Counted from the first letter of the stretch, positions 50,446 to 59,885 are shown. The stretch: 64,000 bases of DNA from Teichococcus deserti (GCF_001982615.1 NZ_MLCO01000090.1:22612-86611), one strand, 5' to 3'. Made by a program: numbers and translations. Notes: a model not told the origin generated them from the sequence alone.

Positions 50446-51831
50446 TCACAGCGTAATGCGGCCGGTGAGCAGGCCGAGCCCGGCCAGCGCCGCGCCGGCG
50501 AGGACCAGCGCCAGCAGCAGCGCCTCGGCCCGGGTGAAGGCGGGCAGCCCCGGCGCCCGCGCCGCGCGCAGGAACAGCAGCGTGCCCGGCGCGTAGAGCA
50601 GGCAGGACAGCAGCAGGTAGCGCAGGCCGCCGCCCAGCATCATGCCGACGACATAGAGCAGCGCGAGCAGCGCAATGATGCCGCCCCGTCCCGCCCGGCG
50701 GTCGATCAGCAAGGCGAAGCCGGCCACCAGCAGATAGGGCAGCAGCACCATCGACGAGGTCAGCTTCAGCGCGAGCAGAAAGGCTTCCTCGGCGAAATAG
50801 GTGAGCACCAGGAAGAGCTGCACCAGCAGGCTGGTCAGCCACAGCGCCGCGGCCGGCGCCCCTCGCGCATTCTCGCGGGCGAGGCCGGCCGGCATGATCC
50901 CGGCGCGGGCGGCGGCGACCAGCACCTCGGCCGCCAGCAGCGACCAGGAGAGATAGGCGCCGAGCACCGAGACGATCAGCCCGGCGCCGACGAAGCCCGC
51001 GCCCCAGCCGCCCACCACCGCCTGCAGCACGCCGCCCATCGAGGGGTTGCGCAGCGCAGCGAGTTCGGCCCGCGGCAGGATGCCGTAGGAGAGCAGCGTC
51101 ACCGCCACCAGCAGCGCCAGCACCAGCGCGAAGCCGGCCAGGGTGGCGCGGCCGACATCCTCGGCGCGGCGCGCATGGCGGGAGAAGACGCTGGCGCCCT
51201 CGATGCCGACGAAGACGAAGACGGTGACCAGCAGCGTGCCCTGCAGCTGCAGCGCCAGCCCCTCGCCCGGCGCGCCGCGGAAGCTGTCGGCGAAGAGCGC
51301 TGTGTCGAAGCGCAGGGCCACCAGCGCGATGAACAGCAGGATCGGCAGGATCTTCGCCACGGTGACGATGGTGTTCAGCGCCGCCGCCTGGCGCACGCCG
51401 CGCAGCAGCAGCGCATGCACCAGCCAGAGCCCCGCCGAGGCGCTGGCGACGGCGGCCAGGCTGCTGCCGTCGCCGAAGGCCGGCACCACGGCGCCCAGCG
51501 TCGACTTGATCAGCACCCAGTAGGAGACATTGCCCAGGCAGCAGACCGTCCAATAGCCGAAGGCCGAGAGGAAACCGGGATAGCGGCCGAAGCCTTCCTG
51601 CGCATAGGCGAAGATCCCTGAATCCAGCTCGGGCCTCTGGCGCGCCAGGCGCTGAAAGACCAGGGCCAGCAGCAGCATGCCGCTGCCGGTGACGCCCCAG
51701 GCCAGCAGCACGCCAAGCCCGCCGCTGGCGCGCCCCATGGCCTGCGGCAGCGAGAAGATGCCGGCGCCGACCATGGAGCCCACGACGATCGCGGTCAGCG
51801 CCGGCAGGGACAGCCCGTCGGCGCGGGCCAT
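50446..51831 (-). CDS. APC-family arginine/ornithine-type antiporter (second copy)
   Basis: A 461-residue permease of the basic amino acid/polyamine antiporter group. [20 protein letters not shown] is the TM1 signature; FAYAQEGFGRYPGFLSAFGY, FVFVGIEGASVFSRHARRAE and YLSWSLLAAEVLVAAAR mark the remaining core. It is a paralogue of the 54549 protein. It begins 9 bases after the arginine deiminase stop, so it should exchange arginine for ornithine or citrulline. Three genes read arcD-arcA-arcD-like; citrulline export by one of the two is plausible because no arcB is present. Confidence 0.87.
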   Translation of the reverse strand: MARADGLSLPALTAIVVGSMVGAGIFSLPQAMGRASGGLGVLLAWGVTGSGMLLLALVFQRLARQRPELDSGIFAYAQEGFGRYPGFLSAFGYWTVCCLGNVSYWVLIKSTLGAVVPAFGDGSSLAAVASASAGLWLVHALLLRGVRQAAALNTIVTVAKILPILLFIALVALRFDTALFADSFRGAPGEGLALQLQGTLLVTVFVFVGIEGASVFSRHARRAEDVGRATLAGFALVLALLVAVTLLSYGILPRAELAALRNPSMGGVLQAVVGGWGAGFVGAGLIVSVLGAYLSWSLLAAEVLVAAARAGIMPAGLARENARGAPAAALWLTSLLVQLFLVLTYFAEEAFLLALKLTSSMVLLPYLLVAGFALLIDRRAGRGGIIALLALLYVVGMMLGGGLRYLLLSCLLYAPGTLLFLRAARAPGLPAFTRAEALLLALVLAGAALAGLGLLTGRITL

Positions 51832-51839
51832 GACAGGGC

Positions 51840-53090
51840 TCAGTCCTCGAGCGCGTCGCGGATGATCGGGCAGGTCATGCAATGCCCGCCGCCGCGGCCG
51901 CGGCCGAGCTCCGACCCGTCAATGGTGATCACCTCGATCCCCGCCTTGCGCAGCAGCGTGTTGGCATAGGTGTTGCGGTCATAGGCGAAGACCACGCCGG
52001 GCGAGGCGCAGACCAGGTTGGCGCCGCTGTCCCATTGCGTGCGCTCGCGCATGTAGTCGTTGCCGCCGGTCTCGACCACCCGCAACTGCTTCAGGCCCAG
52101 CGCCTCGCGCACCGTCTCCACCAGCCCGCCCTGGTCCTTGCGCAGCGTCAGCCCGCCCTTGCCGTCCGGCCGGTAGGAGAAGGTCTCGATCTTGTCGACA
52201 ATGTCGGGATAGAGAAGGACGCAGTCGCGGTCGGCGAAGGTGAAGACGGTGTCGAGATGCATCGCCGCCCGCAGCTTCGGCATGGCGGCGATGATCACCC
52301 GCTGCGCCGCGCCCGCGGCGAAGAGCGCGCCGGCCAGCTGGCTGATCGCCTGGCGCGAGGTGCGCTCGCTCATGCCGATCAGCACATTGCCCTTGCCGAT
52401 CGGCATGACGTCGCCGCCCTCCAGCGTCGCCAGCCCCCAATCCTGCGCCGGATCGCCCCACCAGACCTTCACCTGCCCGGCGAAATCGGGATGGAAGCGG
52501 TAGATGGCGGCGGTCAGGATGGTCTCCTCGTGCCGCGCCGGCCAGTAGAGCGGGTTCAGCGTGACGCCGCCATAGATCCAGCAGGTGGTGTCGCGGGTGT
52601 AGAGCGTGTTGGGCAAAGGCGGCAGCAGATACTCGTTGACGCCGGCGGCATCGCGGATCAGCGCCAGCGTCTCGCCGCCGATCGCCTCGGGGAACTCATA
52701 GGTGGACAGGCCGCCGATCAGCGTCTCGGCCAGCGGCCGCGCCGCCAGCCCGTCGAGATAGGAGCGCACCTCGTCGACGAAGCCGAGCCCGACCTGGTTC
52801 GGCACCACCTGGTGGTCGAGGATCCAGCTTTTCGCCTCGGGGATCGCCAGCGTCTCGGCCAGCAGGTTGTGCATCTCGACCACCTCGATGCCGCGGTCGC
52901 GCATCTTGGTGACGAAGTCGAAGTGGTCGCGCTTGGCGACATCGACCCAGAGAACGTCGTCGAACAGCAGCGCGTCGCAGTTGCTCGGCGTCAGGCGCTG
53001 ATGCGCGCGGCCGGGGGCGCAGACCATGACCTTGCGGAGCTGGCCGACCTCGGAATGCACGCCGAAGGCGGCGGGTGACGGGCTGGGCAT
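51840..53090 (-). CDS. arcA: Arginine deiminase
   Basis: A 416-residue enzyme hydrolysing arginine to citrulline and ammonia. It opens [17 protein letters not shown]; substrate-side motifs are [18 protein letters not shown] (with the FTRD-like stretch), [20 protein letters not shown] and [10 protein letters not shown] (catalytic His). The nucleophile Cys is in [17 protein letters not shown] near the C-terminus. GGAGG lies before ATG 53090. Between two antiporter genes on the same strand. Without ornithine carbamoyltransferase and carbamate kinase nearby, it would give ammonia for acid resistance or nitrogen supply rather than ATP, unless arcBC are elsewhere. Confidence 0.95.
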   Translation of the reverse strand: MPSPSPAAFGVHSEVGQLRKVMVCAPGRAHQRLTPSNCDALLFDDVLWVDVAKRDHFDFVTKMRDRGIEVVEMHNLLAETLAIPEAKSWILDHQVVPNQVGLGFVDEVRSYLDGLAARPLAETLIGGLSTYEFPEAIGGETLALIRDAAGVNEYLLPPLPNTLYTRDTTCWIYGGVTLNPLYWPARHEETILTAAIYRFHPDFAGQVKVWWGDPAQDWGLATLEGGDVMPIGKGNVLIGMSERTSRQAISQLAGALFAAGAAQRVIIAAMPKLRAAMHLDTVFTFADRDCVLLYPDIVDKIETFSYRPDGKGGLTLRKDQGGLVETVREALGLKQLRVVETGGNDYMRERTQWDSGANLVCASPGVVFAYDRNTYANTLLRKAGIEVITIDGSELGRGRGGGHCMTCPIIRDALED

Positions 53091-53118
53091 AGGCGAACCT
53101 CCATCGGCGGCGGGGGTG

Positions 53119-54549
53119 TCAGAGGGTGATTGATCCGGTGGCCAGGCCATGGATGCCGAGCAGGCAGCCCACCATCACCACGAGGAAGATCAGCCACTCG
53201 ATCGGGGTGAAGAGGCGTCTGCCCTGTTCCCGCCTCGCCCAGACATAGAGCGCCGTGCCCGGACCGTAGAGCACGCAGGAGAGCAGGACATAGGTCAGGC
53301 CACCCGCCAGGATCATGAAGACGGTGTAGGCCGTGGCGATGCCGGCGAAGACGAGGTCGCGGCGCCGTTCCTCTGACCGGGTCACATAGGCCTCAGCGCG
53401 GCGGGCGATCAGCACGCCGAAGGCCGCCACCAGAAGATAGGGGATCAGCGACATGGCGCTGGTCAGGTTCAGCATGAGCGAGAAGGCGTCGCTTGACCAC
53501 CAGGTGGAGATGATGATCGCCTGCACGACGATGTTCGACAGCCAGAGCGCGGCGGAAGGCACTTTGTTGCGGTTCTCCCGCGCGAAGAGGATGGGCATGT
53601 CGCGGGTATGCGCGGCGCTGTACAGCACCTCGGCGCAGATCAGCGACCAGGCCAGATAGGCGCCGAGCACCGAGACCAGCAGGCCGCCGCTGACGAAGAT
53701 GGCGCCCCAGGGCCCGACAACGGCCTCGAGGATCGCGGCCATCGAGGGCTGGCGCATGCCGGCGATCTCGGCCCGCGGCAGCACCGCATAGGGCAGCATC
53801 GTCACCAGCACCATCAGCGCGGTGACCCCGATGAAGCCGAGGATCGTGGCGGTGCCGACATCGGCGCGGCGTCGGGCGAAGCGCGAATAGACGCTCGCGC
53901 CCTCGATTCCGAGGAAGACGAAAACTGTGACGAGCATGGTGGCGCGCACCTGCTCGAACAGGCTGGCCTGCGGCATGTTGTCGCCGCCCCAGAAGTTGGC
54001 GCCGAAAAGATCGAGGCAGAAGGCGCCGAGCAGGATGACGACGAAGGCCAGGATCGGGATGACCTTGGCGAAGGTCACGACGGTGTTGATGAAGGCGGCC
54101 TGCTGAATGCCACGCAGGATCATGAAGTGGAACAGCCAGATCCCGATCGAGGCTGCGACGATGGCGACGATCGTGTTGCCGTCGCCGAAGACAGGGAAGA
54201 AGGCGCCCAGCGTCGACTTGATCAGCACCCAGTAGGAGACATTGCCGATGCAGCTGCCGATCCAGTAGCCGAAGGCGGCGAGGAAGCCGGGATAGTCGCC
54301 GAAGCCCTCGCGCGCATAGGCATAGACGCCAGCATCGAGGTCTGGGCGCCGTTCCGCCAGAGCCTGGAAGACGCGTGCCAGCGTGTACATCCCACCGGCA
54401 GCGATGGCCCAGGCGATGAGCGCGCCGAAGGGCCCGGTGGCAAGGCCGAAGGTGCGTGGCAGCGAGAAGATGCCTGCCCCGATCATCGATCCGACGACCA
54501 TGGAGGTCAGGACGGGAAGCGACAGCTTGCCGCGGTCGGCCTCGGACAT
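53119..54549 (-). CDS. arcD: Arginine/ornithine-type antiporter
   Basis: A 476-residue APC permease. [20 protein letters not shown] is the TM1 signature; [40 protein letters not shown] and [20 protein letters not shown] follow. First gene of the arginine deiminase operon, with GGAAAGGAGAAGG before ATG 54549. It is more than a copy of the 51831 protein: many loop residues differ, so the two may prefer different substrates (arginine/ornithine versus arginine/citrulline). Confidence 0.88.
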   Translation of the reverse strand: MSEADRGKLSLPVLTSMVVGSMIGAGIFSLPRTFGLATGPFGALIAWAIAAGGMYTLARVFQALAERRPDLDAGVYAYAREGFGDYPGFLAAFGYWIGSCIGNVSYWVLIKSTLGAFFPVFGDGNTIVAIVAASIGIWLFHFMILRGIQQAAFINTVVTFAKVIPILAFVVILLGAFCLDLFGANFWGGDNMPQASLFEQVRATMLVTVFVFLGIEGASVYSRFARRRADVGTATILGFIGVTALMVLVTMLPYAVLPRAEIAGMRQPSMAAILEAVVGPWGAIFVSGGLLVSVLGAYLAWSLICAEVLYSAAHTRDMPILFARENRNKVPSAALWLSNIVVQAIIISTWWSSDAFSLMLNLTSAMSLIPYLLVAAFGVLIARRAEAYVTRSEERRRDLVFAGIATAYTVFMILAGGLTYVLLSCVLYGPGTALYVWARREQGRRLFTPIEWLIFLVVMVGCLLGIHGLATGSITL

Positions 54550-54626
54550 TCCTGCCTTCTCCTTTCCGTCCTGCCCTTCAACAAGCAGCAAGGGCTCTGC
54601 TTCGAAGGGCACTATGGTTCGGATTC

Positions 54627-54642
54627 GAATTGATATCGATTC
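54627..54642. promoter_or_regulatory. Near-palindrome GAATTGATATCGATTC upstream of arcD
   Basis: Seven of eight base pairs are symmetric. The site lies about 80 bases before the arcD start in an AT-rich patch. It contains TTGAT, one half of an FNR/ANR box, but the other half fits poorly. Likely operator of an anaerobic or arginine-type regulator. Confidence 0.4.
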
Positions 54643-55192
54643 TGAACAGAGGGTTGGACGGAAAAATATCAGTAATAATAACGTGATTAGAATGTGTATG
54701 TCGGACGCATCCGTCGCAGCTTTGAGCAAGACCCTCCGCTTTGCGCCAGTATAAGATGCATCCAGTCAATGCCCGTCCCGCTGCGATGTAGCTCGCATGC
54801 GTCGCCCGGCTGGGACGGGGGCTTGCGCTACCAGACCGTCATGCGTCTTTCCCGGGACCGGAGCGCGCTACCATCGTCATGCAGGTGCGGACCAGGCCAG
54901 GAAGCGCGCAGGGACGCCTGGCCTCCCGGCCTCGCAACGTGCGGACCGGAAGGTGAAGGAATTTTGCCGCGCCCGGCTGCCGCCGCTCTGCGCGCGACGC
55001 TCGTCACGACAATTCCCGCTTCGCATCGCCTGATCAGTGAGGGGCATGGCGCCAACATCCGTGTAACCAATTCGCGATGACCAAGCCGCCTTTGGAATGC
55101 GTGCTTGTGTTGTCCTTCGATATGGCGCAGGCAGAACGGGAAGCCGCGGCTGGCCGTGCCCTGAGTGTTCCACCACGCGAAGGGCGCTTGTC
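54643..55192. other. Upstream region of the arc operon, no gene supported
   Basis: About 550 bases. AT-rich to about 54700, otherwise GC-rich with no protein-like frame. A promoter for arcD is expected at its left side. Confidence 0.4.
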
Positions 55193-55582
55193 ATGTGCCA
55201 GAACAGCCCTGCCCTCCAAGGCAGGCACATCCTCCTCGCAGAACCCAGCTATCTTCTGGCGATGGACATCTGCGGAGGATTGCGGAAGGCCGGCGCCATC
55301 GTGCTTGGCCCGGTTCCTCGGGAAGAGCAGGCTCATTCCATCCTGGATCATGAGCATGTCGACGCCACACTGTTTGGCAATCGGCTGAAGCATGGCGAGG
55401 CCCTGGCAACCAGGCTGACGGTCTGGTGCCTGCCTTCCTTGCTGCTCAGCCTTGAGGCTCTGCCGGTGGATCACCCGCTGCGCTTCGGGCGGCCCCAGCT
55501 GGTTCTGCCGACCTGCACCGCCAACCTGCATCAGGCTGTTGCAGCCCTGCCGCAGCGGGAGGTTGCAAGGCTCGCCTGTTGA
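55193..55582 (+). CDS. Degenerate receiver-domain protein
   Basis: A 129-residue single-domain response-regulator relative: LQGRHILLAEPSYLLAMDIC in place of the usual VLVVEDE start, GLRKAGAIVLGPVPREEQAH, and DHPLRFGRPQLVLPTCTANL, which follows the usual PxRFRGRPxLRKPF end. The acidic pocket is partly lost (AEP for EDE) and the phospho-acceptor Asp appears replaced (VDATLFGNRLKHGE where LDxxLxxGE is normal), as is the conserved Lys. So it should not be phosphorylated. AAGGG precedes ATG 55193. It could be a pseudo-receiver adaptor or a decaying gene. It converges on and overlaps the coiled-coil gene 55806-55531. Confidence 0.55.
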   Translation: MCQNSPALQGRHILLAEPSYLLAMDICGGLRKAGAIVLGPVPREEQAHSILDHEHVDATLFGNRLKHGEALATRLTVWCLPSLLLSLEALPVDHPLRFGRPQLVLPTCTANLHQAVAALPQREVARLAC

Positions 55583-55806
55583 TCGCTCTCGCGCGTGCCC
55601 GCTGCTGCTTGCAGCCAGATGACCCGTTTCCAGGCCTGCTGCAGACGCCTGTCGTCTTGTCGCAGGAAGTCCTCGTCGGTCGCCGCGATCTCGGGAAACC
55701 GACCACTTTGCAGCCGAGCTACAATCGCGGCCTGGTCTGCCAGGCGGGCTTCCCCCTCTTTGACACAGCGCTGCGCCTGTTGGAGAGGCGTCTCCAGCCC
55801 AGGCAC
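55531..55806 (-). CDS. Small coiled-coil protein, family copy 2
   Basis: A 91-residue relative of 37662-37369: VPGLETPLQQAQRCVKEGEA, LADQAAIVARLQSGRFPEIA and DEDFLRQDDRRLQQAWKRVI. GTG 55806 is chosen because GGAGGGAGG lies 8 bases upstream and it aligns exactly with the MPGL start of copy 1. An ATG at 55881 would add a Cys/Ala leader absent from copy 1. No GCACGATAA palindrome was found upstream of this copy. Confidence 0.6.
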   Translation of the reverse strand: MPGLETPLQQAQRCVKEGEARLADQAAIVARLQSGRFPEIAATDEDFLRQDDRRLQQAWKRVIWLQAAAGTRESDQQASLATSRCGRAATA

Positions 55807-55981
55807 GGCTTGCCTCCCTCCGGCGGCGCCGGCGGGAGAAAGCTGACGCAGGGCAGCGAACGCTTTGCAGCACAACGTCATCAGCACGCTAAGCAGCGCA
55901 TTGTGTGCTGGCCGAGCGGACAGAGACTGTTCCCTCAATCTGCAGCCAGGCCGCTGCAACGACAACTGCGACGTAGAGGAT

Positions 55982-58432
55982 CTAGAAGATCAGCTCGGCC
56001 CCCGCCGCGTCGGCCCCCGAGCCCAGGCCGATGAAGCCGAAGCTGGTTGTGCCATCCTCCACCAATGCGCCGTTCCATGCGGCGTTGCGGATGAGATAGC
56101 CGGTCTCGTCGTGGGACACGATCTCGGCGCTCCAGATGTCGCGGATCTCCCAGGGCATGTTCAGCCGCAGCAGCCAGCCGGAAACCGCGTCCTCGCCCTG
56201 GTTGCGCACCACCACTTCTGCGCCGAAGACGCTGCCCCAGTTGTCGGTGATGGTGAAGACGCCGTCCAGCCCTTCCTCCGTCGGCCTGGGCGGCGGCATC
56301 GGGCCGGCGGCATCGTCGTTCACCACCGTGCCGGTGCCTGTCGCCTGCGCCAGTGTGGCACCGCGCGGATTGGACAGTACGAGAGACAGCGTCTCATCCG
56401 CTTCCGCCGCCATATCGGGCGTGACCGCGACCTCGACGACCTTGCTGGTCTCCCCTGGCTCGAAGCGCAGCGTGCCGTGTGCCGGGGCGAAATCGGCGGT
56501 ATCGGCGCTGCCGGCCACCGTGGCGTAGTCCACCAGCACTGCCTCCGCCGCGGCCTCGGACAGAGTCACGGTGAAGCGCAGCGCATGGGCGTCGTCGGGC
56601 GTCGCGGGCTGGGCGGCGTCCCAGTCGAACAGCAGCGGCTGCAGATGCGCCACCTTGGCCTCGATCACCGTGCGCCAGTCATCGGCCAGGATTCCGCCGG
56701 TGTCGGAGGAATTGGGGTTCCAGGACCACCAGCCCCAGCTGATGCCCTGGTCGCCGCCCGGAATGTCGACCGTGCCATCCGCATCGAAGTCGCCGGCCAG
56801 GTAGGCGGTGATCTTGTCCAGCCAGACCAGGTCCTTGGGGTCCTCGAGCCGGCTGCCGAACTCGCCCAGGAACACCGGCGCGATGCCTTCGCGGTAGATG
56901 TAGCCCCACATGCTGTCGAAGCGCTCGGCCAGCGCGTCGCCGAACTCCGCGTCCTGGAACCAGGATTGCGGGAAGACCGAATTGGGGTAGTCATGCGCCG
57001 AGTAGACCAGCTTGTTGCCGACATCCAGCTCGACCGGGTTGTCCCGCACGCCGGCCAGGTTGCCGCCCCACCAGTAGCCTGTGTCGTCGTGGGTGAAGAC
57101 GCCTTCCACGAAGACCAGCCAGTCCGGATTGGCGGCCAGCACGGCGTTGCCGGCGCGCTCCGCCGCGCGGTGCCAGTCGTTCTCGCCGCCGCCGCCCCAG
57201 GTGGCGGCCCAGGGCTCGCTGTGCAGGTCGGCGCCGATCACGGTGGGGTTGCCGGCGTAGCGGGCGGCCAGATCCTGCCAGTCCTGCACCCAGCGGTCCT
57301 CGGTATAGGCCTCGCCCGGCCGGTACCACAGCCCATCCTCGGCCACGCTGACGCCGATGCGGTTGCTGTGATGGTCCAGGATGATGCGCAGGCCCAGCTC
57401 CCCCGCATACTGCACCACCTTGTCCATGATCCCCAGGCCGCTGAGCCCGGCCAGATCGGGGTTCAGGTTGAAGTCGATGCCGTAGGGCGCGGCGTCGGTG
57501 TGCAGCAACTCTGAGGAGAAGGGCAGCCGGATGGTGTTGAATCCCTCCGCCGCGATCTCCCGCATCATCTCGTGCCATTCGCGCACCCAGAGCCCGTGCG
57601 GCGCCTGCGTGCCGGTTTCCATCCCGAACCAGGACACGGCGGTGATCTTCACCGGGTTTCCGGCGGCATCGACGATCTGATTGCCCGCGGTGCTGAAGAA
57701 GCCGGGCGCGGTGCCAGGAATGGCGGGGCGGCCGAGGTCGCCTTCCGCCACATGGGCATCGCCAACCTGCAGCACAGGCAGCGCGACATCGTCGTTGCGG
57801 ATGGTGCCAATGGCCTCGGCATTCGCCAGGCTGGCGCCCGAGGGGGACGACAGGCGCAGCACCAGCGCCTCGTCCGCCTCCACGATCGCGTCACCCTGGA
57901 CGGCGACGGTGACCGTCCTGCTGGTTTCCCCGGCCTCGAAGCGCAGTGTGCCGGCCGCGGCCAGGTAGTCGCTGCCCGCCGTGGCGCTGCCGTCCGCGGT
58001 CGCGTAGGCCACCGTCACTGCGCCAGCCGCGGGCTTGTCCAGCATCACGGTGAACACCAGCGGCCGCGTGCCGTCTGCGCCTTCCTGCACGGCGGCATGC
58101 GCGACACTGATGGTTGGCAAGGCTTCCCCCTGAACGATGCCGTTCAGGCTCAGCCCAGCCACCTGATGGCCGGCACCGGCGCTGTTCGCCAGGAAGCCGA
58201 TGCTCATGCTGCCGCCTGGCGCCACTGTGGCATTCCACCCGGCGTCTCGCAGCACGTAGCGGGTGCCGACATGGCTGACGATCTCGGCACCCCAGATCGT
58301 TGCGATGGCAAAGCCAGCATCAAACGCCAGGGTCCAGCCGTTCAGGCCAAGATCGCCGCCGGCGAGGACCATGTTTCCGACGAAACCGCTGTTCCAGTCG
58401 CTCGTCACCTCATAGGACAGGGCCGCCGGCAT
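55982..58432 (-). CDS. Modular GH5 cellulase with CBM2-like and Calx-beta domains
   Basis: An 816-residue secreted-type endoglucanase-like protein. Order: N-terminal CBM2-like module (SDWNSGFVGNMVLAG and LNGWTLAFDAGFAIATIWGA, residues 5-95), Calx-beta domain (to about 205), GH5 barrel (235-590), second Calx-beta (to about 690), and a C-terminal CBM2-like module (ITDNWGSVFGAEVVVRNQGE). In the barrel GADLHSEPWA holds the acid/base Glu, with Ser replacing the usual Asn of NEP, and PVFLGEFGS holds the nucleophile Glu. No classical signal peptide is seen at MPAALSYEV, so export may be by type I secretion, as is common for Calx-beta proteins. It should act on cellulose outside the cell. Confidence 0.88.
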   Translation of the reverse strand: MPAALSYEVTSDWNSGFVGNMVLAGGDLGLNGWTLAFDAGFAIATIWGAEIVSHVGTRYVLRDAGWNATVAPGGSMSIGFLANSAGAGHQVAGLSLNGIVQGEALPTISVAHAAVQEGADGTRPLVFTVMLDKPAAGAVTVAYATADGSATAGSDYLAAAGTLRFEAGETSRTVTVAVQGDAIVEADEALVLRLSSPSGASLANAEAIGTIRNDDVALPVLQVGDAHVAEGDLGRPAIPGTAPGFFSTAGNQIVDAAGNPVKITAVSWFGMETGTQAPHGLWVREWHEMMREIAAEGFNTIRLPFSSELLHTDAAPYGIDFNLNPDLAGLSGLGIMDKVVQYAGELGLRIILDHHSNRIGVSVAEDGLWYRPGEAYTEDRWVQDWQDLAARYAGNPTVIGADLHSEPWAATWGGGGENDWHRAAERAGNAVLAANPDWLVFVEGVFTHDDTGYWWGGNLAGVRDNPVELDVGNKLVYSAHDYPNSVFPQSWFQDAEFGDALAERFDSMWGYIYREGIAPVFLGEFGSRLEDPKDLVWLDKITAYLAGDFDADGTVDIPGGDQGISWGWWSWNPNSSDTGGILADDWRTVIEAKVAHLQPLLFDWDAAQPATPDDAHALRFTVTLSEAAAEAVLVDYATVAGSADTADFAPAHGTLRFEPGETSKVVEVAVTPDMAAEADETLSLVLSNPRGATLAQATGTGTVVNDDAAGPMPPPRPTEEGLDGVFTITDNWGSVFGAEVVVRNQGEDAVSGWLLRLNMPWEIRDIWSAEIVSHDETGYLIRNAAWNGALVEDGTTSFGFIGLGSGADAAGAELIF

Positions 58433-58506
58433 ACCGCCTCCAATACGACCGACGCCAAATCGCCGGCCGCTGAATATTTACAATATTTTAGGTATCTTAG
58501 TTTTCT
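58433..58506. promoter_or_regulatory. AT-rich upstream region of the GH5 gene
   Basis: About 75 bases, strikingly AT-rich (TTTACAATATTTTAGG at 58476-58491), between the GH5 start and the coiled-coil copy 3 stop. Probable promoter for the cellulase gene on the minus strand. Confidence 0.4.
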
Positions 58507-58787
58507 TTACATTATGTGAACAAGATCTCCATCCAGGTCTTGGCGGGAGACTTCCGGCCGGCATCCATGCCACTCCTTGTCGGCTTCGGCCTGCAGGTGC
58601 GCGAGATGCTGTTGGGCCTGCTGCTGGACCCTGCAGTAGGGCTGGAGCAAATCATTCGCTTGTGCCGCTTGTTCGGAGAGCTGTTCGTGGCTCAACCGCG
58701 CGACCCGTGTCTCCTGCGCAGACACTCTCAGCGCAGCTTCCTGCAGATGGGCCGGGCCATCTCGTGGGGCGTTTCCTGGATGCCCAT
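58507..58787 (-). pseudogene. Small coiled-coil protein, family copy 3, frameshifted
   Basis: ATG 58787 has a good ribosome site (AGGAGAAGGAAG), as in copy 1, and reads MGIQETPHEMARPICRKLR, then stops. In the neighbouring frame the family continues: HLQEAALRVSAQETRVARLS, QLSEQAAQANDLLQPYCRVQ and QQAQQHLAHLQAEADKEWHG, to 58507. One indel near 58730-58745 would restore a protein of about 93 residues aligned with copies 1 and 2. A shared operator lies about 85 bases upstream. Confidence 0.5.
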
Positions 58788-58869
58788 GGATCGCTTCCTT
58801 CTCCTGGCCGAGATGGCTGGCGAGAGAAGGTTTCTGCGAAGCTGCGCGGTGGAGCGGAAGAGCTTCGAT

Positions 58870-58894
58870 GCACGATAAGCTCTTGTTATCGTAT
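58870..58894. promoter_or_regulatory. Palindrome GCACGATAA-N7-TTATCGTAT, candidate operator
   Basis: Core arms ACGATAA and TTATCGT with a 7-base spacer, as at 37749-37773, and about 85 bases upstream of coiled-coil copy 3. The preceding GAT (58867-58869) is also shared with the half-site at 37261. Confidence 0.6.
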
Positions 58895-59309
58895 GTGAAA
58901 CGCCGGAACGCAGCCCCTCTCCCGGTGGCGCAGTCTGGCGGCAGGGAGACCGCCCTAAAGCGTCCGCGCCGGATCCGGCGTGTCGAAGACGATGGTGGTG
59001 CCCCCCCGATCTGATGCAGCGCCCCGTCGTCCAGCTCCTGGGCCACATCCATGGCTGGGGAGGGCGGCAGGGTTCGGCCTGCCGGTCATGGCGCAGCTCC
59101 TGGTGAAGCCGTCACGCCAGCAGCCGCGCGGGCAGGCCGTCACGTCACGCCCGCCTCGAGGCGATGGTGCCCTTCGCGCCGATCGCCGGCCGCGCTGGCG
59201 CGGCAGGGCAGGGGGCCCGCTGCCCGATCCGCGGCCCCGCGCAGTTTGCAGTGGCGGCGCGGCGCCCAACCCGTTCATTCTTCTGGAGGGATGAACCGGG
59301 GGAAAAGCC
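58895..59309. other. Intergenic region, no gene supported
   Basis: About 415 bases of GC-rich sequence with only shadow-type frames. GGAGGG and a G-run precede the small ORF at 59310. Confidence 0.4.
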
Positions 59310-59501
59310 ATGCCGCAATCAGCCCAGGCCGCGAAGACCGCCATCGACGCGCTGGTCCAGGATATCGAAGGCCTGGTCCAGCGCGGCGGGGTCCGCGCCG
59401 AAGAGGCCTTCGCCCTGCTGCACCGGGCGATCGACCAGCCGCCGGCGCAGAACGCGCCGTCCCGGCATTCGGGCGACAAGCCTGCGCTGCACCGGGCCTG
59501 A
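59310..59501 (+). CDS. Small hypothetical protein
   Basis: 63 residues with a plausible helical body (AQAAKTAIDALVQDIEGLVQ; AEEAFALLHRAIDQPPAQ). A purine-rich stretch precedes ATG 59310. No family recognised; the last 15 residues look like read-through into repeats. Confidence 0.35.
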   Translation: MPQSAQAAKTAIDALVQDIEGLVQRGGVRAEEAFALLHRAIDQPPAQNAPSRHSGDKPALHRA

Positions 59502-59533
59502 CACGGCACCTGACACGGCGCCCGACACGGGCC
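59498..59533. repeat. Three 12-base tandem units (CTGACACGGCAC type)
   Basis: CTGACACGGCAC, CTGACACGGCGC and CCGACACGGGCC in a row, partly overlapping the end of the small ORF. A short degenerate tandem repeat of no evident function. Confidence 0.6.
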
Positions 59534-59885
59534 GCGCCGCGCGCGGGATGCGGCGACCGGAGAGGGCGCCGGCGGCTGCATGGCCTGGCGGATCATCACC
59601 GCCACCATGGCGCGCGCCGCCTGGACCGCCCGCAGCCATGGCACACGGGCGGCCGCCCGCCGTGGGGAGCGGCCAGCCAGGCTTGCGCCGCTGCCGCCCC
59701 GCCAGATGCGCCAGCGCCGGATCGACGAGCCCGCGCGCGGCGCTCCGTGGCGTCGAAGATGTCGCGCAGGCTGTTCTCGACCGCGTCCAGCATCGTCCAT
59801 GCTCCGGCGCGATCATGGCCGCCGGCGCGGCGGCACGCTTCAACGGAGGATCGTGCGGCGCCGGAAACGCGGCGCCGCCGCCCGG
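59534..59885. other. Intergenic region, no gene supported
   Basis: About 350 bases. A reverse frame from about 59800 (MLDAVENSLRDIFDATERRA) has a protein-like start but then becomes Ala/Arg shadow sequence. Not called. Confidence 0.35.

Noticed and set aside
59319..59843. Reverse frame over 59319-59843 as a gene
   Set aside because: It reads across a tandem repeat and intergenic sequence and is Ala/Gly/Arg-rich with no motif; it looks like a composition artefact.
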